A stretch of 31,475 bases of DNA from Chloroflexota bacterium (GTDB taxonomy: Bacteria > Chloroflexota > Dehalococcoidia > DSTF01 > JACRBR01). Below, one piece after another: positions 15,598 to 23,386 of the stretch. The DNA is taken from assembly GCA_016213125.1 (NCBI GenBank), contig JACRBR010000350.1, positions 1 through 31,475 of the forward strand. Direction: 5' to 3'. The notes beneath the pieces were generated by a model that saw nothing but the letters and a program-made list of their open reading frames with translations, ran no database searches and was not told where the DNA came from. Position 1 is the stretch's first letter. Every line of letters starts with the position of its first letter. The translations under genes and the position numbers were made by a program.

Positions 15598-18329
15598 CGC
15601 GAACGGTCAGTGTCGATGGAACGCGGGTGGATCTGGCCGACAATGCCAGCGTCCTCGATGCAGTGCTGGCCGCGGGGCGCCACGTGCCACACCTGTGCAA
15701 GGACAAGGACCAGCGGCCCATCGGCTCCTGCCGCACTTGCCTGGTCGAGATCGAGGGCGTACGCGGCCTGCGCGCCAGCTGCCACACGCCTGCCACCGAC
15801 GGCATGGTCGTGACCACGAACAGCCCGCAGGCAGAGCGCGTCCGAAAGACCGTTCTCGAGCTTACGGCGGCGATGGTGGATCCCAACGCCGTCGCCCCCG
15901 CCGGAACGCCATCGGGCGAGTTCAGCGCCGAACTCCGCCGCTACAACACTGCCCCGGGCGGCGTTGCCGCACACCCCCGCCCGCACGTCGACAAGAGCAG
16001 CCCCTTCTTCACGACCGACCTCAGCGCCTGCATCCTCTGCGGCCGCTGCGTTGAGGCCTGCCAGGATGTCCAGCACATCGGCGCCATCGGCATCGCCGGC
16101 AGCGCCCGTGATGCCCGCATCGCCGCCTTTATGGACAAGCCCATCGCTGACTCCATCTGTACCTCGTGCGGCCAGTGCGTCTCCGTCTGCCCTACCGGCG
16201 CCATCATCGCGAAGCCGCAGCCCGCCACGACCGCCGCGCGCGAGGTATCGACCACCTGCCCCTACTGCGGCGTGGGCTGTGGCGTGGGCCTCGAAATCGA
16301 TCAGGACAACCGCATCATCGAAGTCCGCGATCAGCCCGCCAACCCGTCCAGTCAGGGCATGCTCTGCGTGAAGGGCCGCTTCGGATCGTCCTTCGTCCAC
16401 GCCCCGGACCGCCTTACCCAGCCGTTGATTCGGCGCGACGGCAGCCTCCAGCCCGCCACCTGGGACGAAGCCCTCGATCTCGTCGCACACAAGCTCTTCG
16501 AGCATCGTGCCTCCTTCGCCGCGCTCGCTTCCGCCAAGGGCACCAACGAGGACGCTTACGTCTTTCAGAAGTTCGTGCGCCTCATCATGGGAACGAACAG
16601 CATCGACCACTGCTCGCGTCTCTGCCACGGCCCCTCCGTGAAGGCGATGATGCTCCAGATCGGCAGCGGCGCCACCAGCAACTCCTACGATGACTACGAG
16701 AACGCCGGCTGCCTCATGGTGGTCGGCAGCGACACCAGCTCCAACCACCCCGTTATCGCCTCCCGACTTCGCCGCGCCATCGACACGCGCGGCACGAAGC
16801 TCATCGTCGTCAACCCCACGCGCGTCGACCTGTGTCACTACGCCGACATCTGGCTACGCCCCAATCCCGGCACCGACGTCGCGCTCTTCAACAGCATCGC
16901 CCGCGCCATGCTCGACGAAGGTCTGCACGACGCGGACTTCATCGCCCGCCGCACCGAAGGCTTCGACGCCTGGCGGGCCGGCCTCGAGCCGTATACGCCC
17001 GAAGCGACCGAGTCCGTCACGGGCGTGCCCGCCGACCTTGTCCGCCGTGCCGCCCGGCTGTATGCCCGCCCGCCGTTCAGCGGCTCGTGCCTGCTCTGGG
17101 GCATGGGCGTCACCCAGCACACCTGCGGCACTGATAACGCTCACGCCCTCGTGAACCTGGCGCTCGCCGCTGGCCAGGTCGCCAAGCCAGGTTCCGGCAT
17201 CTCACCGCTGCGTGGCCAGAACAACGTCCAAGGCTGCGGGGACGCCGGCTGCTTGCCCGACCAGCTCCCCGGCCTCCAGGGCAGTGGCCCGGATGTCCTG
17301 CGCACGTTCTCAGAAGCGTGGGGCGGCGAGCTCTCGCCTCTTGCCGGGCTCACGGCGACGGAGATGATCGAGGAGGCCGCCCTGGGCCGTCTCGACTCCA
17401 TGTACGTCGTTGGCGAGAACCCGCTCCTCAGCGAGCCCTACCTCGCGCACGCGAAGCAGGCGATCGAGAATCTCAAGTTCCTCGTCGTCCAGGAGATCTT
17501 CATGACGGAGACGGCGGAGCTCGCCGACGTCGTCTTACCCTCCACCACCTTCGCCGAGAAGGAGGGCACCTTCACCAACAGCGAGCGGCGCGTCCAGCGC
17601 GTCCGCCGGGCCATCCGGCCCCTCGGCAACTGCCGCTCTGATTGGGAGATCGTCTGCGAAGTCGCACGCCGCGTCGCGCAAATCCTCGGCCGCCCGACCG
17701 GCGGCTTCTCCTTCGACAGCCCCGCGGAAATCTTTGACGAACTCGCCGCGCTCGCCCCGTCGATGTCCGGCATCTCGCATGCCCGCCTCGACCGCGAGGG
17801 TGGCATCCAGTGGCCCTGCCCCACCCCCGACCACCCGGGCACGCCGATCCTCTTCGCCGAGACCTTCCCAATCGGCAAAGCGAAGTTCGTGCCCGTCACC
17901 CAGGGGCCGCCCGCCGCGGAGCTGCCCAGCCGCCGCTTTCCCTTCATGCTGAACACCGGCCGCGTCCTCTACCACTGGCATGGCGGCACCATGACCCGCC
18001 GCGTGAAGGGACTCCTCGCCCGCTCCCCTGCCGTCCGCGTCGCGATTCATCCGTCCGACGCCGCCGAGCATGGCATCGCCGACGGCGAGGAGGTCGTCAT
18101 CACCTCGCGCCGAGGCGAGATGAACGGCCAGGCGCTTCTCACCGACGCCGTCATGCCAGGCGAGATCTTCGTCCCCTTTGTGAAGCTCGCGGAATCCGCG
18201 GCCAACTTCCTTACCAACGCCGCCTACGACCCCAAGTCCAAGATTCCCGAGTACAAGGTCTGCGCCGTCCGCGTCGACAAGCCTGGCGCCGAGCGCCGTC
18301 CCCGCGGCGGCGGGCGAAAGCGCTTCTAG
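15594..18329 (+). CDS. fdhA: Formate dehydrogenase molybdenum subunit (FdhA/FdsA-like)
   Basis: A 911-residue catalytic subunit oxidising formate to CO2 at a bis-molybdopterin guanine dinucleotide centre. Domains in order: an N-terminal [2Fe-2S] ferredoxin (Cys35, 46, 49, 63); two [4Fe-4S] sites (Cys146/149/152/156 and Cys189/192/195/199); the catalytic domain's [4Fe-4S] site (Cys222/225/229/258); the molybdopterin oxidoreductase fold; and a C-terminal dinucleotide-binding domain from about 770. The metal ligand is Cys344 in SRLCHGPSV, so this is a cysteine and not a selenocysteine enzyme. Residues 96-113 lack the His and three Cys of the NuoG-type [4Fe-4S] motif expected between the ferredoxin and the next clusters. 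ATGA overlap with the NuoE/F-like gene shows one complex, and mobA follows after 52 bases. No FdhD gene is in the window. Confidence 0.92.
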   Translation: MTRTVSVDGTRVDLADNASVLDAVLAAGRHVPHLCKDKDQRPIGSCRTCLVEIEGVRGLRASCHTPATDGMVVTTNSPQAERVRKTVLELTAAMVDPNAVAPAGTPSGEFSAELRRYNTAPGGVAAHPRPHVDKSSPFFTTDLSACILCGRCVEACQDVQHIGAIGIAGSARDARIAAFMDKPIADSICTSCGQCVSVCPTGAIIAKPQPATTAAREVSTTCPYCGVGCGVGLEIDQDNRIIEVRDQPANPSSQGMLCVKGRFGSSFVHAPDRLTQPLIRRDGSLQPATWDEALDLVAHKLFEHRASFAALASAKGTNEDAYVFQKFVRLIMGTNSIDHCSRLCHGPSVKAMMLQIGSGATSNSYDDYENAGCLMVVGSDTSSNHPVIASRLRRAIDTRGTKLIVVNPTRVDLCHYADIWLRPNPGTDVALFNSIARAMLDEGLHDADFIARRTEGFDAWRAGLEPYTPEATESVTGVPADLVRRAARLYARPPFSGSCLLWGMGVTQHTCGTDNAHALVNLALAAGQVAKPGSGISPLRGQNNVQGCGDAGCLPDQLPGLQGSGPDVLRTFSEAWGGELSPLAGLTATEMIEEAALGRLDSMYVVGENPLLSEPYLAHAKQAIENLKFLVVQEIFMTETAELADVVLPSTTFAEKEGTFTNSERRVQRVRRAIRPLGNCRSDWEIVCEVARRVAQILGRPTGGFSFDSPAEIFDELAALAPSMSGISHARLDREGGIQWPCPTPDHPGTPILFAETFPIGKAKFVPVTQGPPAAELPSRRFPFMLNTGRVLYHWHGGTMTRRVKGLLARSPAVRVAIHPSDAAEHGIADGEEVVITSRRGEMNGQALLTDAVMPGEIFVPFVKLAESAANFLTNAAYDPKSKIPEYKVCAVRVDKPGAERRPRGGGRKRF

Positions 18330-18381
18330 CCAGGTCTCCCGCTCCCACGCCTCCAATTCTGCGGGGCTGTTACGCTGAGGC

Positions 18382-18990
18382 ATGGAATCACAACCCGTCG
18401 GCGCGATTATCGTCGCCGGCGGCCGCAGCACCCGCCTCGGCCGGGACAAGGCGTCCGAGCCCCTCCTCGGACGCCCGCTGCTGCAGCACGTCCTCGATCG
18501 CATAGCCGGCCTGGTCAGCGAGATCGTCATCGTGCGCGCGCCCGGCCAGGTCCTCCCGGCTCTGGAAACGGCTACCCCCATCACGGTCGCCGAGGACGAC
18601 TATCCCGGAAAGGGACCGCTCGGCGGCATCTATACCGGCCTCGTGAGGTCGAGCGCTGAGCGAAGCCTGGTCGTTGCATGCGACATGCCTCTGCTGTCGC
18701 GACCACTGCTCCAGGAGCTTCTTCGCCGCGGCTCCGGCTGCGACGTCGTCATGCCCGTGCTCGAATATCCCGAGCCACTCCACGCCGTCTACGCCCGCGC
18801 CTGCATCGAGCCGATCCGCACACGCATCGAGGCTGATCAGCTCAAGATCACGAACTTCCTGGGCGCCGTCCGCGTGTGTTACATGCGCGAAGGCGAGTGC
18901 CGCGCGTTCGATCCTGACCTGCGCTCGTTCCTCAACACCAACACCGACGAGGATCTCGAGCGGGCTCGCACCCTCCTGCACGCCCCCTGA
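18382..18990 (+). CDS. mobA: Molybdenum cofactor guanylyltransferase (MobA-like)
   Basis: A 202-residue nucleotidyltransferase that would transfer GMP from GTP to molybdopterin, making the guanine dinucleotide cofactor. The nucleotide-binding signature VAGGRSTRLGRDK is at residues 11-23, a metal-binding Asp101 sits in VVACDMPLL, and the C-terminal FLNTNTDEDL is typical of the family. Its position just after the formate dehydrogenase gene, whose product needs this cofactor, supports MobA over the related CTP-dependent MocA. MocA would serve the cytosine-type cofactor common in hydroxylases such as the one at 28244-30779, so MocA cannot be fully excluded. It is convergent with the kinase at 19007. 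Confidence 0.85.
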   Translation: MESQPVGAIIVAGGRSTRLGRDKASEPLLGRPLLQHVLDRIAGLVSEIVIVRAPGQVLPALETATPITVAEDDYPGKGPLGGIYTGLVRSSAERSLVVACDMPLLSRPLLQELLRRGSGCDVVMPVLEYPEPLHAVYARACIEPIRTRIEADQLKITNFLGAVRVCYMREGECRAFDPDLRSFLNTNTDEDLERARTLLHAP

Positions 18991-19006
18991 CAATCAGGAG
19001 CCGCAC

Positions 19007-20233
19007 CTACGGCCGCCTGCCGGGCGGGAACGGCGCGGCGGTGATGGCGGCGCGCGGCAGCCGCACCTCAATCGTCGATCCTTCAGCCGGGTTTGACCGG
19101 ACACTGAACGTACCGCCCATCAGCCGTACACGCTCCGACATCCCCGCAAGTCCGAGCCGCCCGCTTCCGGTGAGTTCGCTTAGCGTCGGCGGCACTGAGA
19201 ATCCTCTCCCGTCGTCCGTTACCCGCATCATCAGCCCGTCGCCATCCTCGCATAACGTGATCATCGCCTTCGCCGCGCCCGAGTGCCGGGCGACGTTGCG
19301 CGCCGCCTCCTGGGCGATCCGGAACAGAAGTAACTGTGTGTTTCGTCCGTACGTAGACAGTTGCGCGGAGACATCGACGCCGATCCGTACGCCGTGCTCC
19401 TCGAAGATCTGGTCCGCCAGCCAATCGAGCGCTGCTTCCAGCCCGTGATCGTCGAGGATGCGCGGACGGAGCCCCTGGCTGATCCGTCGCAGATCCGAGA
19501 GCGTCCGCAGCACGGCTCCCCGTACCTCCAGCAGCTCGTGCGCCAGGCGGATTGGTGGGCGTTCCACCGCATGACCGGATAGCGTGTCGAGACGCTGCGA
19601 AATCACTAGGAGCGCCTGGGCGGTGTCGTCGTGGAGCTCGAGAGCGATCCGGTTTCGTTCGTCCTCCTGTGCTGTCAGCGTCTGCCGCACGAATTCGCCG
19701 AGACCCTCGTGCATCCGTCTTTGCGTTTCGACGTCTTTCTGCTGTTGTACGATGACGAGCGTCGCGAGCGCGCCCACTGCCATCACCCCGGCCACTTCCG
19801 GCGTCGCGTGGTCCAGCGCACCGCCGATGAGCGCTCGCGGCGTCATGATCGCGCCCGCGAGAGAGAGCGTGACGAGGCCACCCCGCAACCCGAACACGTA
19901 CGCCGCGTACATCACCGGGACCAGAAACAGGATGCGCTCGACGGATTGCCGATACGCCAGGCTCACCGGCGAGTCGGCCGCCGCGGCCGCGAGGACCGGC
20001 AGGGTATCGCCGTAGTGCAACGCTGTGCCGATGGCCATCGCGGCGGCGATCATGCTGACGTGCAGCCTTCCCCGCGCTGGAATCCAGCGTCCCGGGCGGC
20101 TAACGTACGAACCCGTATGGTCGCTGGGACTCCACGTCGCCCGGTCAGCGGTCGACGGCATCAGCGCGCCTGGGGCCGTGCCTCGCGCAATCGCCGGGGT
20201 CCCAGGCATCCTCATCCGGATTCGCTCCCCCAT
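19007..20233 (-). CDS. Membrane sensor histidine kinase (HisKA_3 type)
   Basis: A 408-residue kinase. A poorly conserved, Arg/Pro-rich N-terminal 50 residues precede three or four membrane helices (about 57-76, 100-116, 118-132, 146-163), with little extracellular material. A coiled linker leads to the HisKA_3 helix with phospho-accepting His201 (IALELHDDTAQALLVISQRL). The ATPase domain has FRIAQEAARNVARHS, DDGRGFSVP and RLGLAGMSERVRLMGG. The signal may be sensed in or near the membrane; the helices do not match a ligand domain I can name. It lies 6 bases after the regulator at 20240-20947. An ATG at 20215 with GGGGGAG upstream may be the true start. Confidence 0.88.
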   Translation of the reverse strand: MGERIRMRMPGTPAIARGTAPGALMPSTADRATWSPSDHTGSYVSRPGRWIPARGRLHVSMIAAAMAIGTALHYGDTLPVLAAAAADSPVSLAYRQSVERILFLVPVMYAAYVFGLRGGLVTLSLAGAIMTPRALIGGALDHATPEVAGVMAVGALATLVIVQQQKDVETQRRMHEGLGEFVRQTLTAQEDERNRIALELHDDTAQALLVISQRLDTLSGHAVERPPIRLAHELLEVRGAVLRTLSDLRRISQGLRPRILDDHGLEAALDWLADQIFEEHGVRIGVDVSAQLSTYGRNTQLLLFRIAQEAARNVARHSGAAKAMITLCEDGDGLMMRVTDDGRGFSVPPTLSELTGSGRLGLAGMSERVRLMGGTFSVRSNPAEGSTIEVRLPRAAITAAPFPPGRRP

Positions 20234-20239
20234 CCGACG

Positions 20240-20947
20240 TCATGCGCATTCATGGGTGGCATGCCCTCCCACGCAGAGACGCCATCTAGGCGTCAGGTCC
20301 TCGATCTGGAGCCAGCCATGCCTCAGGGCCTGTAGCACGGCTTCGGTGCGCGATCCGACAGTAAGCTTGTTGAAGACGTTGACAAGGTGGGCTTTGACAG
20401 TCGGGACGGTCAGCGCCAGTTCCGCCGCGATTTCCTTGTTCGCCTTGCCCTGACCGGCCAGTCGAAGCACGGTGATCTCGCGATCTGTTGGGCGTTCGGA
20501 GCCCGGATCCGCATGGCCCGGACGTCTCGACGCGCGGTTCAGGAGTTTTGCCGTCACCGCCCGGTCGAGCACCGCCTCTCCCGCGGCGATCGCTCTGATC
20601 GCCTGAATAAGCTCGCGCGCGCCCGCTCCTTTGAGCAGATAACCTGCCGCGCCCGCTTCGAGCAGTCCGAGGACATACCGGTCGTCGTCGTAAGCCGTGA
20701 GGATGAGCACCGCCGTGCCCGGGCGGGATCGCTTGATTTCACGCGTCGCCTCGATGCCGGTGAGTTCCGGCATCACAACGTCCATAACCACCAGGTCGGG
20801 CTTCAGCGCGCGAACCGCCTCAATTGCCTCGCGGCCGGTAGCGGCTTCCCCCACGACCACCAGGTCCGGTTGCTCATCCAACAGGCGGCGCGTGCCTTCA
20901 CGAAGCACCGCATGATCGTCCGCGAGCAAGATGGTCGTCGTGTCCAT
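20240..20947 (-). CDS. NarL/LuxR-type response regulator
   Basis: A 235-residue regulator. The receiver has Asp10-Asp11, phospho-acceptor Asp56 (LVVMDVVMPELTG), Thr84 and Lys106 (GYLLKGAGA). A LuxR-type DNA-binding domain at about 150-215 includes PTDREITVLRLAGQGKANKE and VKAHLVNVFNKLTVGSRTEA. A 20-residue tail (WRLCVGGHATHECA) extends past the usual end. It is the first gene of a regulator-kinase operon. It is divergent from the multihaem cytochrome run, so it is a natural candidate to control that operon as well as itself; this is inferred from position only. Confidence 0.92.
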   Translation of the reverse strand: MDTTTILLADDHAVLREGTRRLLDEQPDLVVVGEAATGREAIEAVRALKPDLVVMDVVMPELTGIEATREIKRSRPGTAVLILTAYDDDRYVLGLLEAGAAGYLLKGAGARELIQAIRAIAAGEAVLDRAVTAKLLNRASRRPGHADPGSERPTDREITVLRLAGQGKANKEIAAELALTVPTVKAHLVNVFNKLTVGSRTEAVLQALRHGWLQIEDLTPRWRLCVGGHATHECA

Positions 20948-21278
20948 GGCCGCCCAGTCCGCTACATGGTGAACGCTTTCACAAAGTCCGTCTAGAACCG
21001 TTTGGACTAGGCCTTTTGGATCCCCCGGTCCCTTGATGCCGCAGAGACATCCCGATGGTGGACGTCAGGGCCGCCGCCGTCGTGCGACGCTGAGTGCGAG
21101 GTCTGGATGGATGCCTATGGATACAGCCAGGGCACGGTGGTGCCGGAGTGCGAGGACTTCGGTCGAATGTGAAAGGCACGCAGGTGTCATTGGGAATGCA
21201 ACCGCCGGTACCTACGCTTCTTATGAATGGGAAAGTTCCGACGGGTGTTCGCATCCCGAAGGAGAACCGAGGTGACCC
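20948..21278. other. Divergent control region upstream of the cytochrome operon
   Basis: This 331-base gap separates the response regulator (minus) and the cytochrome operon (plus). GTGAA-CGCT-TTCAC at 20969-20982 is a five-base inverted repeat near the regulator start. AGTCC and GGACT flank a second imperfect dyad at about 20985-21008. The remaining 270 bases read as no convincing protein and carry no clear sigma-70 promoter. AAGGAG and GAGGTG precede the first operon gene. The long untranslated stretch leaves room for a leader RNA, but no known riboswitch could be confirmed. Confidence 0.45.
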
Positions 21279-21701
21279 ATGGATATGTGGAATGGAATCT
21301 TCCTGCTCCAGCTGCCGGCGGTCGTAGCCCTCGTAGGTAGCATCGCCCTTTGTTACCACGAAGGTGCGCTTTGTCGCCTCATGGGCGGACACCTATCGCA
21401 GTGGACCAGAGGGTTGTGCGTCTTGCTCGCGGCCGGCGCCTGGGTTGCCCTCACGCTCGCTTCATGGTGGTGCCTGGTTGACTGGACCATCATCTCCATC
21501 GTGATTTCCTACGCGCTCTTCGGCATGGTCGGCGGCTGGATCGCCCTCGTCGCGAACGGCGTGATCGCCGGCATCATCCCGATGGCCTGGGGCATCCTGC
21601 TTACCCGCTTGCTTCGCCGAGAGTTCCGCTACACCTCGCTGCCGGATGAGCTGCTGGCGTTGGGAGTCGCGAAACCGCCTCTGCGAGGCATGCCGAGTTG
21701 A
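21279..21701 (+). CDS. Four-helix membrane protein of unknown function
   Basis: A 140-residue hydrophobic protein with four predicted membrane helices (about 7-25, 44-64, 66-83, 85-109) and a basic cytoplasmic-type segment RLLRREFRY after the last. Cysteines occur inside or near helices, but there is no CxxCH or other cofactor motif. I do not recognise the family. It is the first gene of the six-gene run that ends with the nine-haem cytochrome; the next gene begins 14 bases after its stop. It may be an assembly factor or a small subunit of the cytochrome complex. GAGGTG stands about 5 bases before the ATG. Confidence 0.75.
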   Translation: MDMWNGIFLLQLPAVVALVGSIALCYHEGALCRLMGGHLSQWTRGLCVLLAAGAWVALTLASWWCLVDWTIISIVISYALFGMVGGWIALVANGVIAGIIPMAWGILLTRLLRREFRYTSLPDELLALGVAKPPLRGMPS

Positions 21702-21715
21702 ATGAGGTCGCAGCC

Positions 21716-22408
21716 ATGATCCAGAGTCCAAACTCCACTTGCCGCGATGCGAAAGTGCGCGTGATGCTGTGTCACAAGTTCGCCGTCGCACGAACGGGCC
21801 TTCGCGCCATCATCGATGCGGAGCGTGACATGTTCGTGGTTGGCGAGACCGATGACCTCGAGTCCGGCCTCCCGGCTCTCAATGAACTCAAGCCGGACGT
21901 CATCATCACCGACCTGTGCAGCGGGCGCCTCGCCGCGCTCGATGCCATCCGTGCCGTGAAGAACGCGGTTCCAATGGTGAGGGTTCTCGTCCGCGCCTAC
22001 CAGCCGAATGGCGAATACTTCCCGCTGGTGATGCGTGCTGGCGCCGATGGCTACCTCACGCGTGACGCGCGGGGCAGTGAGATCACCAACGCGATCCGCA
22101 CGGTGCACGGTGGCCAGAACTACCTCGATTTCTCGACTGTCACACGGTTTGTCGCGACCTTTGTCGCGGGAAGCGGGAAACGGGGTTTCGACGAACAGTA
22201 CGACGGCCTGAGTGAACGCGAACGGGAGATCCTCAGCCTGGTGGCCACGGACCACACCAACAGTGAGATCGCCGATGTCCTGCACCTGAGCAAACAGACG
22301 GTGCACAACATCCGCGCCCGTCTCATGGAGAAGCTCGGATTCCACGATCGCCTGCAATTGGTGAAATACGCCATTCGACGTCAGATCGTCGGGTTGGAGG
22401 AAGTCTGA
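21716..22408 (+). CDS. LuxR-type regulator with degenerate receiver domain
   Basis: A 230-residue protein with the NarL layout: receiver at about 12-130 and LuxR helix-turn-helix at about 160-222 (LSEREREILSLVATDHTNSE, VHNIRARLMEKLGF). The receiver is atypical. The acidic pair is replaced by His20-Lys21 (VRVMLCHKF), the switch Thr by Arg93 and the conserved Lys by Arg116 (GYLTRD); only Asp66 (VIITDL) remains. Normal Mg-dependent phosphorylation is therefore unlikely, and activity may depend on ligand or protein contacts. ATG 21716 with GAGG 8 bases upstream was preferred to TTG 21698. Its place inside the cytochrome operon suggests local control of that operon. Confidence 0.88.
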   Translation: MIQSPNSTCRDAKVRVMLCHKFAVARTGLRAIIDAERDMFVVGETDDLESGLPALNELKPDVIITDLCSGRLAALDAIRAVKNAVPMVRVLVRAYQPNGEYFPLVMRAGADGYLTRDARGSEITNAIRTVHGGQNYLDFSTVTRFVATFVAGSGKRGFDEQYDGLSEREREILSLVATDHTNSEIADVLHLSKQTVHNIRARLMEKLGFHDRLQLVKYAIRRQIVGLEEV

Positions 22409-22432
22409 ACCGCAGGTCGGTAGGAGGAAGCG

Positions 22433-22636
22433 ATGGGCATCCTGATCATCATGATTCAGTTCACGGCGAGCTGCCTCGCGCTGGGCATGGGACTGTTCCT
22501 GGGCGGCGAAGCAGCAGGCGCTGGGTCCACGGTACGACGGTCGTGGGCGGTCGCCGTGCGTGCCCTCAAGGTACTGGGCGCCGCCGCGCTCGCAACCGCC
22601 GGTGTCTTCGGGGCACTTTCGAGCGTGCCGCTCTGA
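22433..22636 (+). CDS. Small two-helix membrane protein
   Basis: A 67-residue protein with two hydrophobic segments (about 4-25 and 44-64) joined by a short Gly/Ala/Arg loop (GEAAGAGSTVRRS). AGGAGG at a proper distance and the tight spacing (24 bases from each neighbour) support it as a real gene despite its size. No family is recognised. Between the regulator and the five-haem cytochrome it may be a small subunit or scaffold of the cytochrome complex. Confidence 0.7.
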   Translation: MGILIIMIQFTASCLALGMGLFLGGEAAGAGSTVRRSWAVAVRALKVLGAAALATAGVFGALSSVPL

Positions 22637-22660
22637 TGGAGCTAGTCGGGCGGGGGAACC

Positions 22661-23386
22661 ATGGAACCGCGAAACCGGGCCTCGATGTGGATGGTGGCGG
22701 CGGCAGTCGCTGCGGCGATGATGCTCATCGGCGCAACGCGAGCCGCAGCCGTGCCTCCGCCGCCCGACCCCGATCCCCCTGCCGCGATCGCACTGTGCCT
22801 GTCGTGCCACGGCCGGCCAGGGTTGACCGCCGAGCGCGATGGGCAGCAGCGCGTCATGACTGCCGTCGAGTGGCCCGCATTCGCTCGATCAGCCCACCGC
22901 AGCGAGACGTGCACCGAATGTCACCCGGCACAGTCTGCCCTGCCGCACGCGCCGCTCGCCATGCAGTTCCGTGTCGAAGGAATCGATGCATGTGAAGGTT
23001 GCCACCAGGAGGCGGTCGCCGGGTATCTCGAAGGACCGCACGGCACGATGGCCGAGTTGCGGGACGCGACCGGCCCCACATGCTCCGAATGCCACGGAGA
23101 CGTGCACGCGCTGCAGCCTGTCAGCGGCTGGACCGACGAGGATAGAACGGAGGTCTGCGCCGGCTGCCATCGTGGCGCTGGCAATAGCCTGCTCAACGCC
23201 ATCAGCCACGAGCCGCCATCACCCAGGTCCTTCCCCTTCGCGTTCTTCGCGGGAAGATTCCTGGTCCTTCTGGCATCTGCGTCTCTAGCCTTCGGGATCA
23301 TTCACGTCGAGCTTGACCTGCTGCGATGGCTTGCGCGCCGTCTTCAGGAGATGCGCGCGGGGAGGGAGCAATGGGCAGCGAAGTGA
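22661..23386 (+). CDS. Five-haem cytochrome c with C-terminal membrane anchor
   Basis: A 241-residue exported protein. The signal peptide (about 10-30) is followed by Pro-rich VPPPPDPDPP. Five CxxCH haem-binding motifs lie at 46-50 (CLSCH), 84-88 (CTECH), 111-115 (CEGCH), 141-145 (CSECH) and 166-170 (CAGCH). Extra histidines between them (SAHRS, LPHAP, GPHGT, DVHAL) can serve as sixth ligands for bis-His haems. A C-terminal helix (about 196-217) and a basic tail (RWLARRLQEMRAGR) anchor it with the haem domain outside. The stop overlaps the b-type cytochrome gene by 16 bases, so the two are translated together. Similar small multihaem proteins pass electrons between quinol-oxidising membrane subunits and outer acceptors. 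Confidence 0.92.
   Translation: MEPRNRASMWMVAAAVAAAMMLIGATRAAAVPPPPDPDPPAAIALCLSCHGRPGLTAERDGQQRVMTAVEWPAFARSAHRSETCTECHPAQSALPHAPLAMQFRVEGIDACEGCHQEAVAGYLEGPHGTMAELRDATGPTCSECHGDVHALQPVSGWTDEDRTEVCAGCHRGAGNSLLNAISHEPPSPRSFPFAFFAGRFLVLLASASLAFGIIHVELDLLRWLARRLQEMRAGREQWAAK

Noticed and set aside
21160..21260. A possible c-di-GMP-I riboswitch (AAAGGCACGCAG and GGGAATGCAACCGCCGG resemble parts of it), attractive because such riboswitches often precede cytochrome genes
   Set aside because: The outer stem does not pair, the GAAA-loop hairpin is missing and the core CGCAAAGCC is not matched. A covariance-model search would decide.
20979..21392. A 137-codon minus-strand frame with a fairly ordered composition (RFSFGMRTPVGTFPF)
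   Set aside because: It overlaps the first membrane protein gene and the divergent control region, has no ribosome binding site that I can see and no recognised family.
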